Shown piece after piece: positions 23,850-34,229 of a DNA stretch of 64,000 nucleotides. The position numbers were made by a program, and so were the translations under genes. Numbering within the stretch: the stretch's first letter is position 1; each line of letters begins with the position of its first letter. The stretch is from Escallonia rubra (lineage: Eukaryota > Streptophyta > Magnoliopsida > Escalloniales > Escalloniaceae), in NCBI GenBank assembly GCA_033065855.1, contig JAVXUO010000831.1, forward strand, positions 425,121-489,120. Direction: 5' to 3'. Below the pieces are notes generated by a model. It was given only the letters and a program-made list of their open reading frames with translations. It was not told the origin of the DNA and did not search any database.

Positions 23850-25480
23850 CGTAGGAGCAACTTCAATTTGGTCTATGCATGTTTAATTTAAGTTATACAT
23901 TCTTCTTTTTCAAATTTCTTTTTGTAGCTTCTATAATCTCATGGGTTAGGTTTATGTCCCTCCATTGTACTTTAAATCGAATCTCTTGGCTAAGTAAAGA
24001 AAAACAAAACAAAATTATGATACAAACTAGATAGTCCATCAATCAAGAACCATTAGCACATACAAAGATAGAGATAATCGACATAATGTCTTCGATGAAG
24101 GTGAAACCGTTTCTTCCCACCGATTTGCGGGTTTCATTGGTGTTGTTGGTCCATGGAGGAGCTTGGCATGGATCTTTGGCAAAATTGGATAAATCTAGAG
24201 AGAAAGCACTAAAGCTTCAGGTCTGGTGATGATTTGCACCCCCACTATCGCTCCACGCAATCTGCTCTCCGGCCAGGCATGTTTGGCAGGCGATTTGTCA
24301 TCAAAAGATTGAGGATCGGTGTTCCTCTTTTCTTTATCCTTTTCTGGATCAGTTGTCTCGGATCTGATCTAAGTTATGGTTACAACTCCTTTCGACCTTC
24401 AGATCCTTCGGATATATATTTGAGAGGTCACTTCATCTGTGAGCTTTAGGTCTGTTGTAAACCATTGTAATACTATAAACTGCTCTCTTACGTGGTTCAT
24501 GGGAGCTAGGGATTTTATGCATATCGTATGCATCATCTTGTCCCGCTTGCCCCTTAATTTGATAACCCCGAATACAAGCGGTCCCTATGTTTACTCTGCT
24601 TTCCTCTAAGGCCATTTTGATTTTTCAGGACCATTCATTTGGGCACAATGTCTCTTTGTTTTTCAGGGTGTATCCGTTCGTGTCTTGCCTTTAGGTTGTA
24701 ATGATTTTCGTTACTTGGTGATATTCTTTTCAGAAAAGAAAAAGAGAGGTAATGTTTTTGGCGATGATGGTAAAGAACAAACTATTTTGAACGTGAACGG
24801 TACACTGGGGGGGACGCCCTTTTTTAGATACCAATGGGTGAACTCTTATTACAATAAGACTCTTAGCATCTAAGGCATGCGCATCGAGATCCATCTTTGC
24901 CATTTAATTTTTTTTTTACTGGAAATGGGCTTCTTTTTACTTTGAGCACATGATATTAGCCTTGCTCGATTAAAATACCCTCTTTGAGTTTTAAAACTTA
25001 GTAAACTAGTTTTTTTTTTTCACTTTTAAGACAATATTCAACCTCTTTCACTAAAATAATCTTCTCGCACACCAGAAACACGTCCTTCACAAGCATAGAT
25101 TTCAGTGCAATACTTATATAATCATCCACCAGATTATTAGGATTCCTTTTTCTTACTTTGTATTTCCTAACCCAGAGGCAAGTCCAACTAATATGGTAAT
25201 GAAATTACGTCCTTATAAACCTATCATAAGTAATATGGAAATAGCTTTAATTTATCCTGGGATTTGGAATATCTGTTCATATATCCAAACCTATCAGCAA
25301 ATTCAATCAATTTAATAATAAAAATATATACCTATCAACCTGCTAAAACATATATGGCAATATAATACAACTTAGCTTAGAATCTGAAATGTCTGTTTAG
25401 AAAAATCCATATCTCCATCATTATTCCACCCTTTCATAATTATGTACCCATGATCCATTTTATCCCCGCCCGCTCTTCAA
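23850..25480 (+). repeat. Tandem segmental duplication, unit B
   Basis: Partner of 20860-23815. It keeps the pre-insertion form of the TRIM site (ATATCGTATGCATCATC near 24523). No supported gene. Confidence 0.72.
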
Positions 25481-25489
25481 CCCCAAAAT

Positions 25490-25583
25490 ACGACCAATAT
25501 AATTCACTATTGCAAGCTCAGAGTTTTGTGAGGCCTTTTAATAGTCGCACGTCGTTTTAATTTTTAGCATTTTTCTTGTAGTG
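25490..25583. mobile_element. CACTA terminus, one end only
   Basis: The sequence ends ATTTTTCTTGTAGTG at 25583, the reverse complement of CACTACAAGAAAAAT. It contains GTCGCACGTCGTTTTAA-type words rather than the GCGACGG repeats of the 10.3-kb element, so it is another CACTA family. No matching left end was found in the window; the inner boundary is a guess. Confidence 0.65.
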
Positions 25584-25790
25584 CTCTCAACCTCCTCCAT
25601 GATCTAGTATAAGATGATGAAGAGAGAAAACAAAGCAATGTGTATGTGAAGCTTGGGGAAAGAGTGAAAGGCTTGGATTTTGGTACTTGGGCTCTTAGCA
25701 AGGCTATATATAGAGAGAGAGGAAAATTGGCTGGAATGTTTGCAAAGGCAATGCAATTGCAAGGCTCTTCATGTGTCTCTTGGATAACTT
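25584..25790 (-). pseudogene. Third ROXY glutaredoxin, only promoter, leader and five codons left
   Basis: On the minus strand a TATA-like CTATATATAG (25704-25713) lies about 104 bp before an ATG at 25600. The leader AGATGAAGAGAGAAAACAA-like bases and GTGTATGTGAAGCTTGGG match the ROXY-1 leader (1360-1430). The coding sequence reads MEEVE, as in MDEVE of the two intact genes, and breaks at codon 6 exactly at the CACTA terminus. No other glutaredoxin coding sequence is seen nearby. Confidence 0.85.
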
Positions 25791-26015
25791 ATGCAAATGG
25801 CTTATTTTAATTCTCACAATTGTTTATCAAGTACAACAATTCACCTCTATTTATAGTAGAGGAGGAATTCTCTATAACCCACTTTCTAGATATAGATAAT
25901 TTCTTTCAACAATCTAGAATCTAGATACTTTAGATGGATATTAATTAGCTTACAATATTCTAAAGATCGAGATAGATTTTTTATCCTTAGATTTTTCTAG
26001 ATTACTCTTCTAACA
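25790..26015 (-). repeat. 3' LTR of copia-2
   Basis: On the minus strand it starts TGTTAGAAGAGTAATC at 26015, preceded by the polypurine tract AAGGGGGGGA. It contains a TATA box CTATAAATAGAGG near 25848. The outer end is not sharply defined and lies next to the ROXY relic. Confidence 0.75.
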
Positions 26016-26116
26016 TCCCCCCCTTAATCTTGAAAAGTCATAAACTCCAAGCTGGTCTCTAAACTGCAGGAATTTCTGAGTCGAAATTGGCTTGGTAAAG
26101 ATTTTAGATCTCCGGT

Positions 26117-26815
26117 CTAGCAAGATTGTAGTTCGATTTTGCCTTTCTCCACAAGCTCCCGAATGAAATGATGATGTAACTCAATGTGCTTTGTGCGGCT
26201 ATGAAATACGGGATTCTTAGCCAAGGATATAGCTGACATGTTGTCACAATAAATGATTGTAGGGAATTTTGGTCTGTGCTTTAAGTCTTCTAGTATTCTC
26301 CTAAGCCATACCGCTTCACAAGCTGCATTGGTGGCTGATATGTATTCAGCTTCGGTAGATGATAATGCCACTATTTTTTGCTTTTTCGAAAGCCACAAAA
26401 AAACCTTAGATCCCATGCAGAAAAACATACCCAATTGTGCTCTTCCTGTAGTCTAAGCTTCTTGCCCAATCATTTTATGTGAATCCAATAAGATGTTTGT
26501 CCTTCTTTGTATCATACAAGATGCCTTCTTTGTCTCATACAAGATGCCAAAATTATGAGTACCTTTGATATACCTTAGTATTCTTTCAGCTGCAACAAAA
26601 TGTAACTTGTTTGGCTTGCGCATGAATTTGGAAACAATGTCGACTGAGAGCACGATATCCGGCCTTGTGTTTGTAAGATAGATCAACGATCTAACAAGTC
26701 TTCGATAGATAGACTCATCCACTTTTTCTTTTCCATCATTCTTTGAGGGCTGATCACCCGGTGCCATTAGAATAGCTAAAGGCTTACAAGAGGACATATT
26801 AAATTTTCTTAACAA
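26117..26815 (-). pseudogene. copia-2 reverse transcriptase end and RNase H
   Basis: Two frames. The first (26453-26815) has VRSLIYLTNTRPDI and HFVAAERILRYIKGT, typical of the RT-RNase H linker. The second (26117-26434) has VALSSTEAEYISATNAACEA, CDNMSAISLAKNPVFH and RTKHIELHHHFIRE, i.e. the complete RNase H catalytic set. A frameshift separates them near 26440. Confidence 0.9.
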
Positions 26816-26969
26816 TTCACGGGCATATTTTCCTTGAGAAAGAAATATTTGGTCAAGTTTTTTCTTGTATTTTCACATAGAGTGACGGTTCACTTAGGCT
26901 CTTGACGAATCTTTGTTGAAGCAAGTATTTATCTATCTTGTTGTTCCAAGAACGTGGCCCCTGCTTTAA

Positions 26970-28076
26970 TCAATATAAGGATTTACGTAGCCGATAGAAC
27001 TCGTCTTGGTCTCCCTTGACGATATAACCTTGCAATTGCTTGACATAGACCTCTTTTTCAATTTTACCATTTAAAAATGATGATTTGACATCCAATTGAT
27101 AAACCAACAGTTTTAGTTGAGCTGCAAGGGCAAGGACCATCCTTATTATCTCCACACGAACCATAGGCGCAAAGGTTTCTCCAAAGTCTATTCCTGGTTG
27201 CTGAGAGTATCCTTTGGTGACTAAACGAGCATTGTATTTTTGCACCGATCCATCTTCATTATGCTTGACTTTGTAGACCCATTTGAGTCCAACAGCTTCT
27301 TTATCATTGGGCCTGTCAACCAATTCCCAAGTTTGATTTTTCTCGATCATTTTCATCTCGTTCATAGCTTCAATCCACACTTTCTCCTTTGCAGCTTCTT
27401 CGAACTTTTGAGGTTCACATGCAAAGAGTGCAACATCACAATTTTCACAGTTTTCTTGCATCGGTTGCATTTTTCTAGGATGAGATAAGACTGGAGAAGG
27501 AGAAAATGATGTGTTTGGGCTGAAAGTTGTTCTTGGGCTGGTTGGTGGCAGTGGGCATGGGCACGCTTCACTTCCTGTTGACATCATTTCTTCATCCAAC
27601 AGCTTTTGCCCTTGAGGCGAACTATCACTCCATTTCCATGCTTCCATTTCATAAAAAATGACATCTCTTGAGATAACTAACTGTTTAGAGTCGCACTTGT
27701 ATAAACGATAGTTCTTTGATTCATCGTTGTATCCAATAAAGATACATTTCTCTCCCTTTTCGTCTAACTTTTCTCTATTTTCTTTTGGGATGTGGGCATA
27801 AGCAACGCTCCGAAAGATTCGAAAATGCTTGACTTTTGATTTTCTCTTAAACCAAGCTTCATAAGGAATGTTCTGCACAACTTTAGTGGGGGGTCTATTG
27901 AGGATATAAACGGCTGTATTAACAACCTCAGCCCAAAAACATTTTGCCAAACTTTTGCCTTGGAGCACACTACGTGCCATTTCAACAATATTTCTATTTT
28001 TTCTTTTGGCAACACCGTTTTGTTGTGGTGTACGTTGAATAGTCAATTCTTTCTTAATCTCATTCTCTTCTTGCAA
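26970..28076 (-). pseudogene. copia-2 integrase C-terminal half and RT N-terminal half
   Basis: A 368-codon open frame, the longest in the window. It starts in the integrase core at TPQQNGVAKRKNR, which carries the region of the catalytic Glu (here changed), then the C-terminal motif KCIFIGYNDESKNYRLY. RT follows with LKWVYKVKHNEDG, ARLVTKGYSQQPGIDF and LVYQLDVKSSFLNG, where the first catalytic Asp is intact. The frame ends at LRKSLY with a stop; the following YVDD region is absent. Confidence 0.9.
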
Positions 28077-28099
28077 AACTCAATGAACTTATGATTATT

Positions 28100-28780
28100 A
28101 AATCCTCCCCCCCCCCCCCCCCCGGATTCATTCACAATACTTTAAGAGAATTGGCCACTTTGATTTCAGCTAGGTTCTTGAACTGTATAAAAAATAAAAA
28201 AGCTTCTGATTTTCTCTCAAGAAAATATACCCACATCATCCAACTAAAATCATCAACAATTAACAGAAAATACCTATTTCTGGCAAGAGAAAGTCCTAGA
28301 AGGTCCCCAAATATCAACATGCATAATTTCAAGCAGACTTCTAGCCCTCCAAGATTTTTTAGGGAAAGGTAGCTTATGCATCTTTCCATAAATGCAGCTT
28401 TCACATATATTCTTTTCGGCATTTATATTTGGCAGCCCAAGAACCATATCATTTCGCTTCAACAACTTAAGGTTATTAAAATTTAGATGGCCATACCTCA
28501 AATGCCACAACTTACACTCGTCCAAAATCTCGGATTTCAAGGCAAGTCCTTTCTCAAGTGACATTAAAAGTGGAAAGACTTTATTAGGGGACATATTAGC
28601 AGTCATATTAAGTTGCCTCCTTTGCTCATCAAGAATAAGGTACTTATTTTCATCAAATTCAAGCTTATAACCCCTTTGAGTCAATTGACCAATACTTAAT
28701 AGATTACGCGCGCGCCAAGCCCGGAATGTAAAGAACATCATGAATATGCTTCGACTCACCACTTTTGGTGAATACAACAA
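28100..28780 (-). pseudogene. copia-2 integrase N-terminal half
   Basis: The pre-integrase HHCC zinc motif (LWHLRYGHLNFNNLKLL followed by CESCIYGK) and the core start HVDIWGPS are visible. A run of 17 C (28107-28123, G on the coding strand) replaces the short G-rich codons of the conserved D-x-GGEF region and shifts the frame. Confidence 0.85.
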
Positions 28781-28830
28781 TTATGCATTTTCCTTCAACT
28801 TTTTTCTTTTTACCATCACCAAGCGTAACT

Positions 28831-29300
28831 TCAGATAATATCTTCATCTAATGTGACAAAGCAACCTTTGTTGCTAGTCATGTGGTTTGAGCAACCACTA
28901 TCGAAATACCAAATATCATGTGATTCTTGTTGAGTGTTCAAGTGAGAGTAGAATAATTGATCATTAGAATCACATTTCTCCAAAAAAATTACTTCTTTTT
29001 GCCGGTAGAAACAGTCCTTTTCAAAATGATTAGGCCATTTGCACCTCGTGTTTCTGTACCGGCAATTTCTAATGTCATGATTATCTTTCTTGCACAAATG
29101 GCATTAGGGGCTAGATTTAGCATTTCTTCTATTACTCCCTTGATTTTTATATTTTCCTCTCCCTGTCCATGATTATCAAAGGCTCCTTTTTATACTGAAA
29201 TTTATTTCCCATGGCTTTATGTTCTTCTCTTTTCTCCATCATTGTTGGATATATTTAACTACGACTGGAATGCTTGCTCTATAGGCTGCTCAAATCTATA
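28831..29300 (-). pseudogene. copia-2 gag zinc knuckle and protease
   Basis: The CKKDNHDIRNCRYR region and a second Cys/His cluster (CKWPNHFEKDC) are followed by the protease motif YFDSGCSNHMT. The reading frame is open over 88 codons but disconnected from the rest of gag. Confidence 0.85.
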
Positions 29301-29509
29301 CATCATCTCCTCATGAGCTTGGAGAGAGCCCATTAACTTTACTACGTAAGTTCAGTCAAGTTTTTAGATTCTTCAATAGTAGCCACAACATGATCAAATT
29401 TCATTGGAAGGCTTTTGAATGATTTTCTTATCTTCAATTGTGTCTCCATAACTTCTAATCTGATTAATTATATTAGAGACGTGAGAAAAAAATGGTTGAA
29501 CATATTCAC

Positions 29510-30925
29510 GGTCCGTTTGGAACCAATTCTTTTAGGATTTGGATTTCAAATTCGGAATTGAAGTTGGAATTCAATTCACTTTTTTTTTTTTTTTTTTGGA
29601 ACAGAAGTTAATTCAAATCACAGAATTTCTATTTTGTGTTTGGAGAACAAAGGAAATGGAAAGGTAATACATTTTTGGACAATTATATCCTTGACTTATG
29701 ATGAAAAATAAACTACAGTCAGTGGTTTTAAGTGTGCTAGTGCCACCACATGGTGATGGTGGTGGCGGCACCACAGGGCGTAGCGGCATTGACTGTGGAA
29801 GTGGTAGGGGTGGTCAAGTGATGGTAATGGTAGTGGTATTAAGGTGTAATAAGGTGTAGCTGGCGGAGGAGTAGTGACACCAATAAGGACGCCAATGGTA
29901 GTACTGCTAGCGACTGTGGCGGCGATGGTGGTGATAATAGTGACGGCAATGGCAGTGGTAGTGGTGGCAGTGGCAGTAATTGTGGGGTGGTCAAGTGATG
30001 GTAATAGCAGCGGCGGCGGTGATGGTAGTAGTAGTGGTGGCGACGGTTGTGGTAGTGGTGGTGTGGTGGTGGTGGCAGTAGTGGTATGGTGGTGGTGGCA
30101 ATAGTGGTGGAGATTACGGTGGTGATAGTAATAATGGCAATGGTGGTGGTGGTGGCAGAAGTAGTGGTGAAAATAGTGGCAGCGGCAGTGATAGTGGTGG
30201 TGGTGGTGGTGGTGGCAGTTGTAGTGGTATTAGTGGTGGTGCTGGCAGCAGTGGTGGTGGTGGAGGTGGTGCCAGTAGTGGTGGTGGTGGCGGTGGTGCC
30301 AGTAGTGGTGGCAGTGGTGGTTGTGGTGGCCGCTATGGTTGTGGCGATGCTAGTGGTGGTGGTGGGGGTGGTAGTGGTAGTGGTGGTGGTGGTGGTGGTG
30401 GTGGCGCGGTGGTGGTAGTGGTGGCAATAGTGGTGGCGGTAGTGGCGGTAGTAGTGGCGGTAGTGGCGGTGATGGTAGTAGTGGTGGTGGTGGTGGCGGC
30501 GGCGGTGATGGCAGTAGTGATGGTGGTGGCAGTGGCGGTGGTGGTGCTGATGGTAGTAGTGATGGCGGCGACGGTGGTAATGGTGGCACTAGTGACTACA
30601 GCGGTGGTAGTGACGGTGGCGATAGTGGTGGTGGCGGTGGTAGTGATGGCGGTGGTGGTGGTGGTGGTAATAAATGTGATGTGGCGGTAGTAGCAATGAA
30701 GACATTGGTGGTATGTTCATTGTTAGAAATAGTAAGATAGGTAAATAATTACTTTTAATTTAAGTAAATCGAAATCCCATGAAATCCGACCATTTTTCAT
30801 CGGATTTCACACTATAGAAACAAATCCAGTGAAATCCAATTCCAATTCCATTTTTTAATGTTCCAAACAACAAACCTTAAGGATTTGAAATGAAATCTCA
30901 TCAACCACATGGTTCCAAACACACT
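29510..30925. mobile_element. GGT-rich non-autonomous DNA element inside copia-2 gag
   Basis: Ends GGTCCGTTTGGAACC (29510) and the inverted GGTTCCAAACACACT (to 30925) are imperfect terminal repeats, with further inverted matches just inside (GGAATTGAAGTTGGAATT against AAATCCAATTCCAATTCC). Flanking gag sequence continues on both sides in the same orientation. The centre, 29740-30690, is almost pure (GGT/GGC/AGT)n. Long Val/Ala or Pro/Ser frames there are repeat artefacts. A CAC triplet flanks both sides but the TSD is not certain; a PIF/Harbinger or hAT MITE is most likely. Confidence 0.65.
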
Positions 30926-31111
30926 CCTTCATCAATAGAATATCAAAATCCTTCCATAAAGACTGAAGTTTGATAGAGATTACCTTGTCGGAGCCCTTAA
31001 ACTCATTTTGCAGAATATCCTAAGCTTGTTTTGCCACGGTCGCAGCCATGATTCTCCGAAAAATAGTCTTGTTAACTACTTGTTGAATGTAGACCAAGGC
31101 CTTGGCATCCT

Positions 31112-31345
31112 TCATCTGATTTTCATAATATTACTTCTTCTTGTTCTCACTTCATGTCGCCAATGTGGCGGAAACAATGTGTTGTTAGTACCCATTTTGT
31201 ACGAAACTCCATAGCCCTTGCAAGATAACAGTGTCTTCATTTGAATGCTCCAAAAATCATATGACTTTCCCTCAAAGATCGACACTGCGGCTTGGATGTA
31301 ACTAAATTGGGTTAAATTTGATGATGATTGACTAGTGGAGGCCAT
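31112..31345 (-). pseudogene. copia-2 gag N-terminus
   Basis: A minus-strand start MASTSQ followed by FSYIQAAVSIFEGKSYDFW, the usual DUF4219/UBN2 beginning of copia gag. It continues in broken frames to the insertion at 30925. Confidence 0.75.
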
Positions 31346-31803
31346 GGCTATGTAATTGGTTTTAACAGTTGGTACTTAAGGATATTTCGTTGTAAAAGGG
31401 TGATTTGGAAATATTTGGCAATTTGTCTGGAGTGAGAGAAGATGAGGAGTTGTAGGCAAGTAGGCTGGTTATTTTTTGTAGAAGGAGAAACAAGAGGATG
31501 AATGACGAATGGCTGTAGGAGGAAAACAAGAAAAACAAATGGGTTGGGGAGAAGAGGACGAATTGCACGTACAAGCCTGTTTGCAAGTTTTTTTTTCAGG
31601 AGAGAAAAGAGAGGAAAAGAAAGGAAAGTGGCTCATTTCCTTCCTTTTCTTTAGTTTGTGAGTTTTTTTAAGAAGAAAAAAGGGAGAAAAGTTTGAACCT
31701 CTTTTGTCTCCAAATCATTCTTCCCAAAATTGGAAAGAAACGAAAAGAAAGGAAACTCTCATAAGTAATATTTTAATAATGCCCATATTACCCTTGAGAT
31801 TAA
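31346..31803. other. Spacer with purine-rich MITE-like segment
   Basis: From about 31578, AAGCCTGTTTGCAAGTTTT is followed by AGGAAAAGAAAGG-type purine runs. The inverted end AAAACTCGCAAACAGGCTTT occurs at 33918-33937, and a third related purine-rich stretch lies near 62050-62230. Boundaries unresolved. Confidence 0.4.
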
Positions 31804-33232
31804 TGTTAGCCCTATGGTTCGATAACCTAGGCTTACATCTTGTTTTGATGATAACTACACATTGATTATGTTCTAATGTGTGCTTTGAGTGTATTCTTAG
31901 TAGGTATATACATGCACACTCATGACGACACATTTGAGAAGTTGGATAGATGGATTAAAGCCAAAGAAGCTTAAAGCTATAGTGGACATGCTATCGAAGC
32001 TTCATCAAGTCCAATGTCAAAGAACAACAAAGAATGCATAGGCTAAGTTACTATCGATTATGATTGATCTTTACTATTATCTAACTAGTCTTGATTTGAT
32101 GCTTGGATTGATGACTATGACCCCAAAAGACCTTAGGACACTTTGTGCATTGCATGTGAGTTCATAACCTTTCACACAAGTGTGGTTCTTGAAAATGAGT
32201 GAACTTTGGAGGTTACTCAGATTTTCTCAAAAATATTTTCGGTGCTAAAGTTTTCATATTTTTATGAAACTTTTCATTATCTTTCCAACACAAAAAAGGC
32301 ACCTCAATCCGATTTTTCTAGAGAAAGTTATGCCCAAAATAGGAAAGGGGCTTCTGTGAGGCAGCCGATAGGCAGTAGGGTAATACAGTCGACTACATTG
32401 CAATACAGACCACTGCATTGGTCAAAATTCATTTCCAATGACTATTTTCGAGGACAAGACTACAACGGCTAGCTTAGAGGGAACCCAGTCGACTGCATTG
32501 GGAATACAGTCGACTACAATGGCAGTTTTGCTCAATTTATGCATATAATGGCTATATTTTATTTGCTCCCTATATAAATGATTTGGGGCTTCATCATATA
32601 CCATGGAAACCACATTCTAAGCCTCCATTCATTAGAGAAACATCAAGGCTCATAGATTAAACTTTTCTCTCTTCATCTTCATGGTTGTACATCATTAGGC
32701 AATTCTTTAATTGAGAGTGAGCATTCTTCAAGTCATCAATTCTCTCATCTCTCTATTGTACTAAAGCTTCATTTGTACTTATTTCCTTTCAAGAGGGTTT
32801 CTTTGTACACAATTGATTTTTGTAAAAGGATTGTGATCAAGGCTTGGGTTTGTCAAGTCATAGGTGAGCTTTGTGAATTCAAGGCTTGTGTTTGGTGTGG
32901 GGATATCACCAAGTGGTGTAAGGTTTTTCATCTTCACCCGGAAGAAGATTGTTGCTAGTGGATTCTAATGCGCTTGCAAGGGACTTCCTTAAAGAGGTGG
33001 ATGTAGGCTTAAGGGTAGTTCAAGCCGAACCATTTAAATCTCCTTGTCAAGTATCTCTAACTCAATTTCTTTACTTATTGCTCTATAATTGCTTGAGATT
33101 GTTTAGTTATTATCTTCATTAAAGTATTACTTAGTTTGATTGAGATTTGTGATTGTTCTTAGTTTAAATTCCCTATTAATGTTTAAAAACCCTATTGATC
33201 ACCCACCCCACCCCCCCCCCCCCCAGGGTTGT
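31804..33232 (+). mobile_element. Solo LTR-like sequence, Ty1/copia Sire/Maximus type
   Basis: Starts TGTTAGCCCTATGGTTCG. It contains repeated CAGTCGACTGCATTGG-type words (32390-32515), a TATA box CCTATATAAATG near 32569, GATGTAGGCTTAAGGG and AAGCCGAACC, and ends near ACCCCA(C)nAGGGTTGTT. This order is typical of Sire-type LTRs. The right end and TSD were not fixed. No internal coding sequence adjoins it. Confidence 0.55.
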
Positions 33233-33239
33233 TTTATTG

Positions 33240-34225
33240 GTTTCAATTATGATGATTAAATTTTTAATGGCTTTTAAGTCCAAGGGTTTCTTACAAAAAA
33301 CTATTATACTGTTTATTACAAATAAACTAAAGAAGTGGCAAAAGTGATGGCTAACTTCATCTTCTGCAATCTCAGGTAAGAATCCCGAAAAGCCGAGGGC
33401 TTTATTAGGCTGTCCACCCGAGATGTGCAAGTTCATGTCAGAAAAAATGATGAGAGGTTCAAATTGTCGGTGATAGGATATTTGAGTGTCAAAGTTGACT
33501 CATGACTGATTGTTATACTTTTGGTCTGACACTAATTAGATTTGGATGGTCTAATGTTTGTAGTCAACTCATGGCTATATATATATATATATATATTTTA
33601 TATTGTGACATTAACTGGTGATGTGAGACTTATCACATTATTATGTGATGTCCTAGATGACCATATTTTTAACGGTCTAAATTATGTTCTTAGTCGAGAT
33701 CTTACTGTAAAGTCTTTGTTTGAATTAGCACACTGTTGTATAAGGGTATATATGTAATGTTGTAAATTTTCTTTTCTTTTCTTCTGAACTCACAAACCGG
33801 GAAAATGAATGATATTTTCCTTTCTCTCTTAAACTCACAAACAAGAGGAAAGAAAATTGTATTCCCTTCTTTTCTCTTCTCTTCTCTTCCTTTCTTTTCT
33901 TTTCTCTCGATCATCTCAAAACTCGCAAACAGGCTTTAAAACAGTGGGCATCTTCTGTTATTCGCATACATATTCCCTTAAGACCGGCTCCTTGGAACTG
34001 TTAAATTACAATTTTACACTATGTTGCTCTATGTTTTGGGTGTAAATTTTTTAGAATTGAAGATAGTTGTGTACTAATGATACCGCTGATGACCCCGTGG
34101 CTCCTTTCTAAATGAGCCCCAACTTTAAGACGAGCTCGGATTCACGGCACGACGAGATATTGTGTAAGGTGCGACCGAATCCGGCATCACACCATGAATA
34201 AAGTAAGTGCATCCTAGGAGTATCT
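33240..34225. other. Spacer with MITE-like purine/pyrimidine tract
   Basis: No gene. Contains an (AT) run near 33574-33597 and the pyrimidine-rich segment 33755-33940, which ends CTCGCAAACAGGCTTT and is related in inverted form to 31578. Confidence 0.45.
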
Positions 34226-34229
34226 TGCA

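Larger units (their letters stand above)
25790..31345 (-). mobile_element. Ty1/copia retrotransposon 2, minus strand, degraded and split
   Basis: Order on the minus strand: gag start near 31345, gag middle interrupted by the GGT-rich element (29510-30925), zinc knuckle and protease near 28830-29100, integrase 27700-28780, reverse transcriptase 26820-27400, RNase H 26100-26800, polypurine tract and 3' LTR. The 5' LTR and primer-binding site were not found above 31345, so that end is probably lost. Protein motifs place it in Ty1/copia; the clade was not assigned. Confidence 0.9.

Noticed and set aside
30086-30690. Long Val/Ala-rich and Pro-rich frames
   Set aside because: They are translations of GGT/GGC/AGT microsatellite on both strands, with no start context or domain.
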